Shown here piece after piece: positions 1 to 9,236 of a stretch of 64,000 bases of DNA. Source of the DNA: Tabrizicola caldifontis (lineage in GTDB: Bacteria; Pseudomonadota; Alphaproteobacteria; Rhodobacterales; Rhodobacteraceae); contig NZ_SIJH01000014.1 in assembly GCF_004762095.1 (NCBI RefSeq), forward strand, positions 1 through 64,000, in the 5' to 3' direction. Below the pieces are notes generated by a model, which did no database searches, had not been told where the DNA came from, and worked only from the letters and a program-made list of their open reading frames with translations. Made by a program: the position numbers and the translations under genes. How positions within the stretch are numbered: the first letter of the stretch is position 1; each line of letters starts with the position of its first letter.

Positions 1-2
1 GG

Positions 3-317
3 CAGGACCGCCCGCCGCACCCCTCGGTCGCCCTCACCCGCCCAAGGCGCCTGACCACCGTCGCCGCCGAACCACAGATCCTACCCCTCAACCCGATGCC
101 CGCCCAAACATTGCCAGAAACCGGTACGTCCGAGGAGGGTCTGCGGGAGGGGGCAGTCGCAAACCATGACAAAAAGCCGGTTTCCGATACACCGCCCGAG
201 GGGCGGAGATCCGCCCCCGTCGTGGTCGTGCAGGAAGTGTCGCAGAAAGATGACACTGTTGCCGAGGACCTGCCTCCGGTGCGCTTGCGGCCGCGTCGCG
301 TGATCGTCATAAGGTAG
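3..317 (+). CDS. C-terminal part of a proline-rich protein (5' end outside window)
   Basis: The reading frame is open from the left edge and ends with TAG at 315-317, so this is probably the tail of a longer gene. An internal ATG at 96 would give a 73-residue protein, but nothing marks it as a real start. The visible product is rich in Pro, Arg, Glu and Val, with no recognisable domain, and looks disordered. It ends three bases before the first GTPase gene, which suggests one transcription unit with the GTPase island. I do not recognise the protein and assign no function. Confidence 0.45.
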   Translation, partial: QDRPPHPSVALTRPRRLTTVAAEPQILPLNPMPAQTLPETGTSEEGLREGAVANHDKKPVSDTPPEGRRSAPVVVVQEVSQKDDTVAEDLPPVRLRPRRVIVIR

Positions 318-320
318 GGC

Positions 321-2555
321 ATGGCACAGGCAGACGGAGAATTGACGGTCGCGCAGCGGCTTGGTCGGCTCTTGGATCGGGGCGTGCTTCCGGCTGGCGG
401 CCCGGCGGAAGCGGCAGAGCGGCTGCTGGAACGCCTTGAACGCCCGGCGCGGGTGGCGCTGTTGGGCCTGCCCGGGTGCGGCAAGTCGTCCATTCTGAAC
501 CTGCTGACCGGCACCGTGGTCGTGCCAGAAATGCTGCGCCTCCCGACGATCATCGTGCAGCATGGCGAGGAGGAGCGGATGCTTTGCACGCTCGCCGATG
601 GCAGGACCGAGGTCGTGCCTGGCCGCGACCTGTCGCAGGTGCTGACGCTCAACCCCGCGCTCATCACGATCGAGGCCGATCTGCCGGCGCTTAAAGTGAT
701 CAGCCTGCTTGAAGTGGCCGCCGGCCCGATGGAGGCCGATCAGCGCCGTGCCGCGATCTGGGCCAGCAAACGGGCAGACATCCTGATCTGGTGCACGACC
801 TCCTACCTGCCGAAAGAACAGCAGGTGTGGGAAGGCATGCCCGACATGGTCAAGGACAACGGCTTCCTGTTCCTGACGAAGATCGATCTGCTTGGCAGCC
901 GCGAGGCCGCACAGGGCATGATCGAGCGGGTGGAGTTGCGGGCGGGGGAAGAGTTCCGCCAGGTGCTTGCGATTTCGGCCAAGCAGGCGCGCGCGGCCAT
1001 GACAGCGCCGGGAGGCCTGGACCGCGACCTGTTCCGCGACAGTGGCGCCTCTGCCGTCATCACCACGATCAAGACCCGCGTGCAGATGGCGCGGCGCGCC
1101 GACACCGACATGGCCGAGCTTCTGATCGCACGTCATGCTGCGGCAGACGGTCTTGTGACGCGGCATCCGGCTGAGGCCGGCCCCGACATCCCGCACACCT
1201 GGGAAACACGGGGCTGGACGCCGCCGCCTGACCCGGTGCCGGAGGAACCCGCGCGCGAAGCCGCTGTCCCCGCAGAGCAACGCCCGGAACCAGAGCCCGC
1301 GCCTATTCCGGAACCCGTGCCCGAGCCGTTGGCCCAACCGAAACCCGAGCTGCTGCCGGAACCAGAGCCGGAAAAGGAACCGAGCCCGGTGCCGGAGCCT
1401 GCACCAGAACCGGACCCCAGGATCTGGCAGGAACCCGTCGCAGGTCCTGTCGTTGCCCGAGACGCCGTCGCCGGGCGGCAGCCCTCTGGCGACCCGGCTG
1501 CCGGTCGCAGGCGTTTTGCCGAGCGCATCAAGCAACTGCCGATGGGGGATGATGCCGGGTCCTCCTCATCGGTGCCGTTTCGCGCAACATGGAAATCCAA
1601 GGCCGAGGCTGCCGCACCACCGTCCAGGCCCGCCCGCGAAGCCGGGCCGGAGGCTGCATCGCCTGCAGTGCCAGTGCCTGAACCCGCGGCGGGGCTTCCG
1701 CCAGAACCGGCGGTGATGAAGCGGCCCGGGCCCCGGAGTGGGCAAACCGGCGCCACGGGTGCCGACGAGGGCGGCCCGGACGATGCGGCGATCGCAGCAA
1801 TGCTGTCTGCGATTTCCGCTGCGCCCGAGGCGCCGCGCGTCCCGCGGGTTCGCCTGGATGCCGGTCTGCGTTCGATGCCAGCGGAGGCTTCTGCGCCGAT
1901 CGAACGTTTGGCGCGGTCATCGCTGTTTGGCGCGCGCAAGCCTGTGCCTGCCTCGCCGCAGGCTGCTGGCCGCCCTGCCGGCGGTGCCGCCGTTCCGGGC
2001 GAGCCGGTCACCCGGGTTCGGGGCCCCAGCCCGCGCCCTGCCGGGGAACAGCCCCGTGCCCCGATCCAGGCGCCAGAGGAATTCGCGTCGTCGCGCCCGG
2101 CCATGCCGCGCACGCCCCCCCCGGTTCCCCTCGATGCGCAGGGACAGCCCGATCCGGCCCCCGCAGAACGCCGTGCGCGCCCGCGCATCGCGCGTGTGGT
2201 GTCGGTCAGGCCGGCCCCCCCACCTGCGGCCGCCTCTGGCGCGGATCAGGACATCGTGGATGCTGCAATCTCGCTGATCATGACCCGTGCCGCCGATCTT
2301 GCGGGCTGGGTCGATCCCGACGCCAAGGTGCCGGTGGACCAGATCCTTGAGCACAGCCGCGAGACGGCAGAGAAGGTAGCCGAGATCATCGGCAGGGGCG
2401 CGTCAGAGGCTCTGAGGCGAATCAAGGCCGATCTGGGCGAGGTTCAGGATTTGATCATGCTGATGCAGCTTGAGAAGGGTCACGCGCCCGCAGACGATGC
2501 AATCACGCTGCTTCTGCAACTCAGGCGCGATCTGGAAACATTGCGCTCTATCTGA
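321..2555 (+). CDS. Dynamin-like/TRAFAC GTPase with long Pro/Glu-rich linker
   Basis: A 744-residue protein. Residues 41-190 form a GTPase domain: P-loop GLPGCGKS (49-56), a possible switch I Thr at 76, and G4 TKID (186-189). The G3 motif (DxxG) is not intact: the matching stretch reads LLEVAAG (129-135), so hydrolysis may be weak or need a partner. A WCT motif (158-160) followed by a VWEGMP stretch is shared with the small GTPase at 4793, which suggests paralogy. Residues about 300-640 are low-complexity Pro/Glu/Ala/Arg, including PEP-type repeats. The last 100 residues look helical. The start ATG follows AAGGTAGGG. It is probably co-transcribed with the preceding gene and is the first of three GTPase genes. 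The family call is by motif; the exact subfamily is unknown. Confidence 0.7.
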   Translation: MAQADGELTVAQRLGRLLDRGVLPAGGPAEAAERLLERLERPARVALLGLPGCGKSSILNLLTGTVVVPEMLRLPTIIVQHGEEERMLCTLADGRTEVVPGRDLSQVLTLNPALITIEADLPALKVISLLEVAAGPMEADQRRAAIWASKRADILIWCTTSYLPKEQQVWEGMPDMVKDNGFLFLTKIDLLGSREAAQGMIERVELRAGEEFRQVLAISAKQARAAMTAPGGLDRDLFRDSGASAVITTIKTRVQMARRADTDMAELLIARHAAADGLVTRHPAEAGPDIPHTWETRGWTPPPDPVPEEPAREAAVPAEQRPEPEPAPIPEPVPEPLAQPKPELLPEPEPEKEPSPVPEPAPEPDPRIWQEPVAGPVVARDAVAGRQPSGDPAAGRRRFAERIKQLPMGDDAGSSSSVPFRATWKSKAEAAAPPSRPAREAGPEAASPAVPVPEPAAGLPPEPAVMKRPGPRSGQTGATGADEGGPDDAAIAAMLSAISAAPEAPRVPRVRLDAGLRSMPAEASAPIERLARSSLFGARKPVPASPQAAGRPAGGAAVPGEPVTRVRGPSPRPAGEQPRAPIQAPEEFASSRPAMPRTPPPVPLDAQGQPDPAPAERRARPRIARVVSVRPAPPPAAASGADQDIVDAAISLIMTRAADLAGWVDPDAKVPVDQILEHSRETAEKVAEIIGRGASEALRRIKADLGEVQDLIMLMQLEKGHAPADDAITLLLQLRRDLETLRSI
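1228..1430 (+). repeat. Coding low-complexity Pro-Glu repeat tract
   Basis: This segment of the first GTPase gene encodes an irregular run of PEP, EPEP and PVPEP units, covering about residues 303-370 of the product. It is in frame and not a DNA-level tandem array of fixed period. Such Pro/Glu segments act as extended spacers in envelope proteins such as TonB; whether that is its role here is inference. Confidence 0.7.
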
Positions 2556-2626
2556 CACGATTATTGAGCGTAGATTCGCCAAAAACCTGCCCAATTCGGA
2601 CCACTTTCCCAACTTATGACACGATT
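2553..2626 (+). repeat. Direct repeat TGACACGATT x2 in the gap between GTPase genes
   Basis: TGACACGATT occurs at 2553-2562, overlapping the stop codon of the first GTPase gene, and again at 2617-2626, 64 bases later. The 134-base gap 2556-2689 is the only sizeable gap in this gene island. It could hold a promoter or operator for the dynamin-like gene, but I see no convincing -35/-10 pair. Confidence 0.3.
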
Positions 2627-2689
2627 GCGGGGACTTGCGCCTTGGGGTGTGACATAAATCTGGTTCAGGGCGAAGGTTGAGGGGTGATC

Positions 2690-4762
2690 ATGGGACTTGG
2701 CGCAATCGTTCAGGATGATGATCCGGGTGCCGAACCGGTTGTTCCAGCCGTTGCGGATGCGGGTTCCGGCCTGAAGCGCAGCTTCCCCGGCCTTGGCCGC
2801 ATTGCCGAGTCGATCCGGCAGTTCGAGGATGTCCTGCGCGACTTTGTCACCATGGCGGATCCGGACACATCCAAGAAAGTGACCCGCATCCTGCAGCAGG
2901 TGCGCGATGTCGAGCCGTCGGTCACGGTGATCGGGCAGATCAAGGCGGGCAAGACATCGCTGATCAACGCGATGATCGGCGCTCCGGGCCTTCTGCCTAC
3001 CGACGTGAACCCGTGGACCTCGGTTGTCACCTCGCTGCACATCAATACGCCGCCGCCGGAACTGAACGTCAGGGCGAAGTTCAAGTTCTTCGACAACGCC
3101 GAATGGGAAAGGCTGGTATCGAACGGTGGCCGGATCGGCCAGCTTGCGGCACGGGCCGGTGCGGACGAGGAGCTGGAAAAGCTTCGTCTTCAGGTCGTCG
3201 CCATGCGCGAAAAGGCGCAGGCACGGCTGGGCCGCAAGTTCGAGCTGCTTCTGGGCACCGAACATCGCTATGGCACGGTCGATGACGCGCTGCTGCGCCG
3301 TTATGTCTGTGTCGGCGACGATGATGCGGGCGGCGCCGATCAGGGCAGGTTCACCGACATCACCAAGTCGGCCGATCTGTACATGGATCGCGAGGACATT
3401 CCGATCATGCTGTGCGTGCGCGACACGCCCGGCGTGAACGACACCTTCATGATGCGCGAGCAGATCACGATCAACGCGGTGCGCGACAGCCGATCCTGTA
3501 TCGTCGTGCTGTCGGCGCACCAGGCGCTGACCACGATGGACATGGCGCTGATCCGCCTGATCGCCCATCGCCAGAGCCGCGAGATCATCATTTTCGTCAA
3601 CCGGATCGACGAACTGCCCGATCCTGCCAACCAGGTGCCGGAAATCCATCGCGCGATTCTGGAGACGCTGGAAAAGAACAACGCGCCGCAGGACATCGAC
3701 ATCATCTATGGTTCGGCCCACTGGGCCAATGCGGTGCTGGAAGGCAAGATCGACGAGATGTCCGACGACTCGACCGAGTCGGCGATCAACTGGACTCGCG
3801 CTGCCTTTGCCGAAAAGATGGGCGAATGGACGGCCGAGCAGCTTGTCTGGCATGCTTCGGGCGTGCCGGCACTGCTGGATGCGCTGGGGCAGCGGATGTA
3901 CGAAGGCCCGGTGCGCGAGGCGCTGCAGAAATCGGCCCGCCAGGCGCTGAACCTGGCGCAAAGCCTGGACGTGGTCGATCAGGTCCGCATCCTGGAATCC
4001 GACGGTCAGTTGAACCGGACCATGACGCCGGAACAGCTGGACGCCGAGCTGCGCCAGATCGAACAGGCAGCCGTCGACAAGCTGACCCACCTGACGAACA
4101 ACGTCTGCAAGGATTTCACCAACCGCATCGACCAGAGCTACGAACGCTTCCTCGACCGGGCGACGAACAGCCTGATCGAGCATCTGCAGACCCATGGCGA
4201 GGATGCGACCTGGCACTACAGCCCCCTGGGGCTGCGGATGCTACTGTCGTCCAGCTACCAGGTCGTGCTGAAGAAGATGCACGCCATCGCGGCCGAGGTG
4301 AACAACGAGACGGCGGTCAAGATCGCCGACCTTTACGGCAAGACCTTCTCGATCGTCGTCGAGGGTTTCAAGATCGAGACCCCGGTCGTGTCCTACATTC
4401 CGCCGCCGATCAACCTGGGTCAGACCATCGCGCTGGACCTTCAGGTCAGCTGGTGGAAGGGCTGGTGGCAGCGCCGCCGCGGCTACAAGGCATTTGCACA
4501 GGACTTCAACAAGCTGATCCGGGCGGAAACCGACCCGATCATCAACGACCTGAAGACGATCCAGATCGGCCTGTTCCGCGAACGCACCCAGGCGACGCTG
4601 CGCGACTTCCTGCAGGAGCAGCGCGAACTTCTGATGAGCGCTCTGGCCAGCTCGGAAATATCGATGGAAGAGATGAAGGAGCTGTTCGGCGTGAATGCCT
4701 GGGAGGACCGGCAGCAATGCCTGGCCTCTATCATCGAAGAGCTTGGCGTCTATGCCGATTGA
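2690..4762 (+). CDS. Large dynamin-like GTPase
   Basis: A 690-residue dynamin-family GTPase with all nucleotide-binding motifs: P-loop GQIKAGKT (82-89), switch I Thr within NPWTSVVT (about 108-115), G3 DTPG (245-248) and G4 NRID (304-307). About 380 residues follow, probably helical, as expected for the stalk of a bacterial dynamin-like protein. A Trp/Arg-rich patch, SWWKGWWQRRR (587-597), could be a membrane-contact loop. Dynamin-like proteins use GTP to remodel, tether or fuse membranes. ATG 2690 is preferred over GTG 2684 because GAGGGG lies at a proper distance. It sits between two smaller GTPase genes in the same direction. The family call is strong; the cellular job is unknown. Confidence 0.8.
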   Translation: MGLGAIVQDDDPGAEPVVPAVADAGSGLKRSFPGLGRIAESIRQFEDVLRDFVTMADPDTSKKVTRILQQVRDVEPSVTVIGQIKAGKTSLINAMIGAPGLLPTDVNPWTSVVTSLHINTPPPELNVRAKFKFFDNAEWERLVSNGGRIGQLAARAGADEELEKLRLQVVAMREKAQARLGRKFELLLGTEHRYGTVDDALLRRYVCVGDDDAGGADQGRFTDITKSADLYMDREDIPIMLCVRDTPGVNDTFMMREQITINAVRDSRSCIVVLSAHQALTTMDMALIRLIAHRQSREIIIFVNRIDELPDPANQVPEIHRAILETLEKNNAPQDIDIIYGSAHWANAVLEGKIDEMSDDSTESAINWTRAAFAEKMGEWTAEQLVWHASGVPALLDALGQRMYEGPVREALQKSARQALNLAQSLDVVDQVRILESDGQLNRTMTPEQLDAELRQIEQAAVDKLTHLTNNVCKDFTNRIDQSYERFLDRATNSLIEHLQTHGEDATWHYSPLGLRMLLSSSYQVVLKKMHAIAAEVNNETAVKIADLYGKTFSIVVEGFKIETPVVSYIPPPINLGQTIALDLQVSWWKGWWQRRRGYKAFAQDFNKLIRAETDPIINDLKTIQIGLFRERTQATLRDFLQEQRELLMSALASSEISMEEMKELFGVNAWEDRQQCLASIIEELGVYAD

Positions 4763-4792
4763 GGCCGGGAAGGGCAGGAAAGGATTGTACCC

Positions 4793-5752
4793 ATGCCGAT
4801 GACCCGCAAACCGCGCATCGCCATCATGGGCGAGTTCAGCTCGGGCAAGAGCACGCTTTGCAACGTGCTGATGGGCGCAAGGCCGCTGCTTGAAAAGGTC
4901 ACGGCAACGCAGCTGCCGCCGGTCTGGCTATCCTATGGGCCGGAAGACGCCTATACGATGGGGCTGGATGGCGTGGCTTATGATCTTGACCTGGCCGATC
5001 TGGAACACGTGTCGCTGGATACGACGGAACATGTCCGCATCTTCATGAAAAGCGACATCCTGCGCTATTGCGACCTGATCGACATGCCGGGGATTTCCGA
5101 CCCCTCGATGTCGCCTGAAGTGTGGGAACGGATGACCTATCTCGCTGATGGCGTCCTGTGGTGCACGCATGCGACCCAGGCTTGGCGGCAATCGGAAAGC
5201 GGTGTCTGGAACGGCTTCCCGCCCGAGATGCGGCGCAACAGCCTGCTGCTGATCACCCGTTTTGACAAGATCCACAGCGACACCGACCGCGCCAAGGTGT
5301 TGAAGCGTGTCCGGCAGGAAGTGGACGGGCTATTTGCCGATGTGTTCCCGGTTTCGCTTCTGAAGGCGATGAACGCGGGGGACGACCAGGAGAAATGGGC
5401 AGAAAGCGGGGCGGATGCATTCGCGACCGCGCTTTTCGAGATCATTCACCGCCTGATCGACGAAGGTTCCCCCGAGCCAGGACAGGAGAGGGCACCCGCA
5501 GTCCGACCCGAACCGTTCGACAGCGCCGAGGTGGGACAAAGCCTGATCGCCCGGTCGTTCGAGCGGCTGATGGCAGTGCGGAACAGGCCTGTTGTCAGGG
5601 TGATGCCGCGTCGCGTTGCCGCAGGCGAACGTCTGCTGCGCACCGAACGCCCGACGGGCGATACCGGCCCTGCCATCGTTTCCTTCTCGGATGACGACAT
5701 GTTCGCAGCGGCCGAAGCGCAGATGACGGGCCTGCGGTCGCAAGGCAAGTAG
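4793..5752 (+). CDS. Small dynamin-like/TRAFAC GTPase
   Basis: A 319-residue GTPase with P-loop GEFSSGKS (13-20), switch I Thr within KVTATQ (about 35-40), G3 DMPG (97-100) and G4 TRFD (155-158), so all core motifs are present. The WCT motif (123-125) and the following VWNGFP segment align with the first GTPase, whose G3 motif is degenerate. The two may be a functional pair. About 100 charged residues follow the G domain, with no clear stalk or membrane segment. The start ATG has AGGAAAGG upstream, 30 bases after the dynamin-like gene. Subfamily assignment is uncertain. Confidence 0.7.
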   Translation: MPMTRKPRIAIMGEFSSGKSTLCNVLMGARPLLEKVTATQLPPVWLSYGPEDAYTMGLDGVAYDLDLADLEHVSLDTTEHVRIFMKSDILRYCDLIDMPGISDPSMSPEVWERMTYLADGVLWCTHATQAWRQSESGVWNGFPPEMRRNSLLLITRFDKIHSDTDRAKVLKRVRQEVDGLFADVFPVSLLKAMNAGDDQEKWAESGADAFATALFEIIHRLIDEGSPEPGQERAPAVRPEPFDSAEVGQSLIARSFERLMAVRNRPVVRVMPRRVAAGERLLRTERPTGDTGPAIVSFSDDDMFAAAEAQMTGLRSQGK

Positions 5753-5777
5753 TGCGGCGCAAGCCGGGGGGCGCAAA

Positions 5778-6146
5778 TTGGGCGTGATCGAAAGCCTTGG
5801 CACCGTGGTCAAAGCCTTTCCCAAGGCGAGGGTGGTGGCTTTTGCCGACCTGTCGTCCAGCATGATCCTTGCCAGCCAGGGGGCAGAGGATATCACCCAG
5901 GAACATCTGGACGCCCTGTGCAAGCAGGCGCGGGCCAGCTTCGACGATCCGCTCTTCGCGCTATCGGTCGAGGCCTTTGGCGAGCCTCACGGGGCGCTGG
6001 TTGTGGGCGAAGACGGCGTTCGGGTCTTTCTGCGGTCGGAAAGCGAGCCGGCCGATGCACTGTGCTGCATCTGCGAGCATGGCATTGACCTGCCGGAATT
6101 TGTGACGAAAATCCGCGAAACGCTGGACGGGATTTCCGGCGGGTGA
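5778..6146 (+). CDS. Roadblock/LC7-like small protein
   Basis: A 122-residue protein whose pattern suggests a roadblock/LC7 fold: an AFADLSSSMILAS strand-turn-strand (about 21-33), a helix (about 40-54), then LSVEAFGEPHGALVVGEDGVRVFLRS-type strands and a C-terminal helix. In bacteria such proteins (e.g. MglB) bind and regulate small GTPases, which fits its place behind three GTPase genes. The start is TTG 5778 after GGGGGG; GTG 5784 is an alternative. The fold is inferred by eye; a profile search could overturn it. Confidence 0.5.
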   Translation: MGVIESLGTVVKAFPKARVVAFADLSSSMILASQGAEDITQEHLDALCKQARASFDDPLFALSVEAFGEPHGALVVGEDGVRVFLRSESEPADALCCICEHGIDLPEFVTKIRETLDGISGG

Positions 6147-7075
6147 CGCGCGGCACAGGCAGGGCGGGCAGGCCGTTGAACAAGGCAGCAATTCCGATCG
6201 TGGCTCGGCTGACGGCACTGCAGGCTGCGGCGCAGATCGCCCCCGGCGGTGCCAGGGTGATCGCCGTGGCGTCCGTTCCCAGCCCTATCGTGGCGCTTCT
6301 GCGCGAGGTGAACGAAACCATCCTTGGCAGGGCACTACGATTCGAATCCAGCAGCGGTGCCTCCCTGACTCTGGAAGTCGCCGGGCGTCGCGCACTTCGC
6401 CTGACCGAGGCCGTCGGTCTTGCCGGGGCTGAACGCTGTCTTGCCGCCGGTGCCCTGGAGGATGAACACAAGGACGAGCTGATCAAGCTGTTGCAGGCGC
6501 TTGCCGCGCCGCGCTGCGAGTTGCGCGTGACCAGCCTGCCCCTTGGCCCTGCCGGCGAAGGCGTGAACGTCGGCTTGCCGGTGGCCCTTCTGGCCGACCT
6601 TCTGCTGATCGATCTGAACGCCGTTCCCGGAATGGCACCGCCCGCGCCCGAGCCGGAACCAGAGCCCGTACGAGGGGGGCGCGGGCCGAAGGTCATTCCA
6701 TTGCCGCGCACTGCTGCCGAACGAAAGGCGCCGCCGGCCGCGACATGCGATCTGGCGGCTCTGGCCCGTGCAATGGGGCCTGGCCTGGTGGCCTGGTTGG
6801 TCTCTGGCGGGGTGAGCGACGGGGTGACCGAGGGGCCGGAAGAGATGGTGGCGCATCTGCAGGGCTTTCTGGAGGAGGAAGCCGAAGCCGTTGGTCGCCA
6901 GCTTGACCTGATGTCGAACCAGCCCGGCAGCACGGTCTGTTCGCTTCTTGGGGCGACCCTTGTGGACGGCCACAGCATCCTGTGCGCCCGTTCGGGCGAG
7001 GGGCTGCTGCTTGGTGTGGTCGAGGGCGATGCGACCCAGGCACTGCTGTCTGCCTGGGCCGCGGCAAAGGCCTGA
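6143..7075 (+). CDS. Protein of unknown function, last gene of the GTPase island
   Basis: A 310-residue protein starting with GTG that overlaps the previous stop (GTGA), so it is translationally coupled to the roadblock-like gene. It has two alpha/beta parts, residues 1-165 and about 200-310, joined by a PEPEPEP linker (about 170-180), the same kind of linker as in the first GTPase. The C-terminal part (STVCSLLGATLVDGHSILCA, then GEGLLLGVVEG) might be a second roadblock/profilin-like unit, but this is weak. There is no signal peptide or transmembrane segment. I do not recognise a family; a role as adaptor or regulator of the GTPases is inference. Confidence 0.55.
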   Translation: MTRGTGRAGRPLNKAAIPIVARLTALQAAAQIAPGGARVIAVASVPSPIVALLREVNETILGRALRFESSSGASLTLEVAGRRALRLTEAVGLAGAERCLAAGALEDEHKDELIKLLQALAAPRCELRVTSLPLGPAGEGVNVGLPVALLADLLLIDLNAVPGMAPPAPEPEPEPVRGGRGPKVIPLPRTAAERKAPPAATCDLAALARAMGPGLVAWLVSGGVSDGVTEGPEEMVAHLQGFLEEEAEAVGRQLDLMSNQPGSTVCSLLGATLVDGHSILCARSGEGLLLGVVEGDATQALLSAWAAAKA

Positions 7076-8071
<996 letters not shown>

Positions 8072-8161
8072 GACGTCCTCCGCACAGCGCCTGGATTGAG
8101 AATCGTCGCCTCCCCTTGCTCCGGCTGTGGAGGGGATGGCGGCGGGCGATCCGGATGCGCC

Positions 8162-8192
8162 CCTCCCTCCCCCCTTTTGTGGGGGAGGGAGG
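8162..8192 (-). repeat. Perfect 12-bp inverted repeat (hairpin) inside an operon
   Basis: CCTCCCTCCCCC (8162-8173) and its exact complement (8181-8192) flank a 7-base loop. It lies between the oxidoreductase and ABC-ATPase genes, both on the minus strand. No run of T follows in that direction, so it looks like an RNA-stabilising or partial-termination hairpin, or a dispersed GC-rich repeat, rather than a full terminator. Confidence 0.6.
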
Positions 8193-8213
8193 CGCCTTGC
8201 GGCTGGGCCGCGT

Positions 8214-9236
8214 TCACAGCCGCACCGGCTTGCCCGACCGGACGCTTTCGTCGGCGCCAAGGCAGATGGCAAGCGACTGGACGGCATCCTCCATGTGGCG
8301 CGTCAGATCCAGGTTCTCCGTGATCGCACGGGCGACAAAGGCCTGTTCGCGCTCGCACAACTCCTGATGGCCGGGCTCGTCGGCCATCGACAGGTCCTGA
8401 TCCGGCTGGCCGACGCGGTGCACGCGGATCGTCTGGGTCGCGGTGTGGGTGGCATGGTCGTCCGACCGCGCGCTTTCCGGCATCTTGATCGACACGGCAC
8501 CATTGGGGCTGACCACGTCCTTCACGAAGAACGCCGTGTCCGACATCATCGGCCCCCAGCCGGCCTCATACCAGCCGACCGAGCCGTCATCGAACAGAAC
8601 CTGGAAATGGCCGTAGTTGTACATGTCGGGCGCGATCTCGTCGGTCAGGCGCACCCCCATGCCTCGCACTTCCACGGGCTTCGCGTCGGTGATCTGGCAC
8701 ATCACGTCAACATAGTGAACGCCGCAATCGACCAGCGGGCTGGTGGTCTTCATCAGGGTCTTGTGAACCTCCCAGGTCGGGCCCTTGGACTGCTGGTTCA
8801 GGTTCAGGCGAAAGACGTAGGGTCCGCCCAGGGCGCGCGCCTCTGCGATCAGGCGCATCCATGACGGATGGTGGCGCAGGATATAACCGACGACCAGCTT
8901 CTTTCCGTTCGCCTTCGCGCAGTCCACCACCCAACGCGCGTCCTTCACGGTCGTCGCCAGCGGCTTTTCGACGAAGACATGCGCCCCGGCCTCCATCGCG
9001 GCCACGGCATAGTCGGCATGGCTGTCGGAATAGGTGGAGATGTTCACCAGATCCGGTTTCAGCCGGTTCAAGGCGGCGTGGAACTCGGGCTCGATGGCGT
9101 AGCCGTTCAGCGCCGGGTCCAGCGTCGGGGTAGAGCGGTTGACCAGCCCCACCAGTTGAAAGGCCGGGTTGCGGTGGTAGGCCAGCGCATGGCTGCGGCC
9201 CATGGTGCCAAGACCGGCGACCATCACTTTGATCAT
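8214..9236 (-). CDS. Gfo/Idh/MocA family oxidoreductase
   Basis: A 340-residue NAD(P)-dependent sugar oxidoreductase. The N-terminal Rossmann fold has AGLGTMG (7-13), and EKP (about 91-93, in [10 protein letters not shown]) is the family's substrate/cofactor-site motif; the C-terminal half is the mixed-sheet substrate domain. It overlaps the permease stop by ATGA, so it is coupled to the sugar importer. In a MurNAc/GlcNAc locus the substrate could be an oxidised or anhydro amino sugar, but the sequence does not fix it. The family call is firm; the reaction is unknown. Confidence 0.85.
   Translation of the reverse strand: MIKVMVAGLGTMGRSHALAYHRNPAFQLVGLVNRSTPTLDPALNGYAIEPEFHAALNRLKPDLVNISTYSDSHADYAVAAMEAGAHVFVEKPLATTVKDARWVVDCAKANGKKLVVGYILRHHPSWMRLIAEARALGGPYVFRLNLNQQSKGPTWEVHKTLMKTTSPLVDCGVHYVDVMCQITDAKPVEVRGMGVRLTDEIAPDMYNYGHFQVLFDDGSVGWYEAGWGPMMSDTAFFVKDVVSPNGAVSIKMPESARSDDHATHTATQTIRVHRVGQPDQDLSMADEPGHQELCEREQAFVARAITENLDLTRHMEDAVQSLAICLGADESVRSGKPVRL

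Noticed and set aside
1228-1430. PEP tract as a DNA tandem repeat or a TonB gene
   Set aside because: The units vary in length and sequence, and the protein has a GTPase domain with no TonB C-terminal domain.
81-1535. Long antisense frame over the first GTPase gene
   Set aside because: Arg/His-rich composition typical of a reverse-complement shadow; the plus-strand frame has P-loop and G4 motifs.
8072-8287. Extension of the UgpC-type ATPase to a start at 8287
   Set aside because: The extra 72 residues are low-complexity and cover the hairpin at 8162-8192. GGAGG before 8071 and the SmoK homologue fix the start there.
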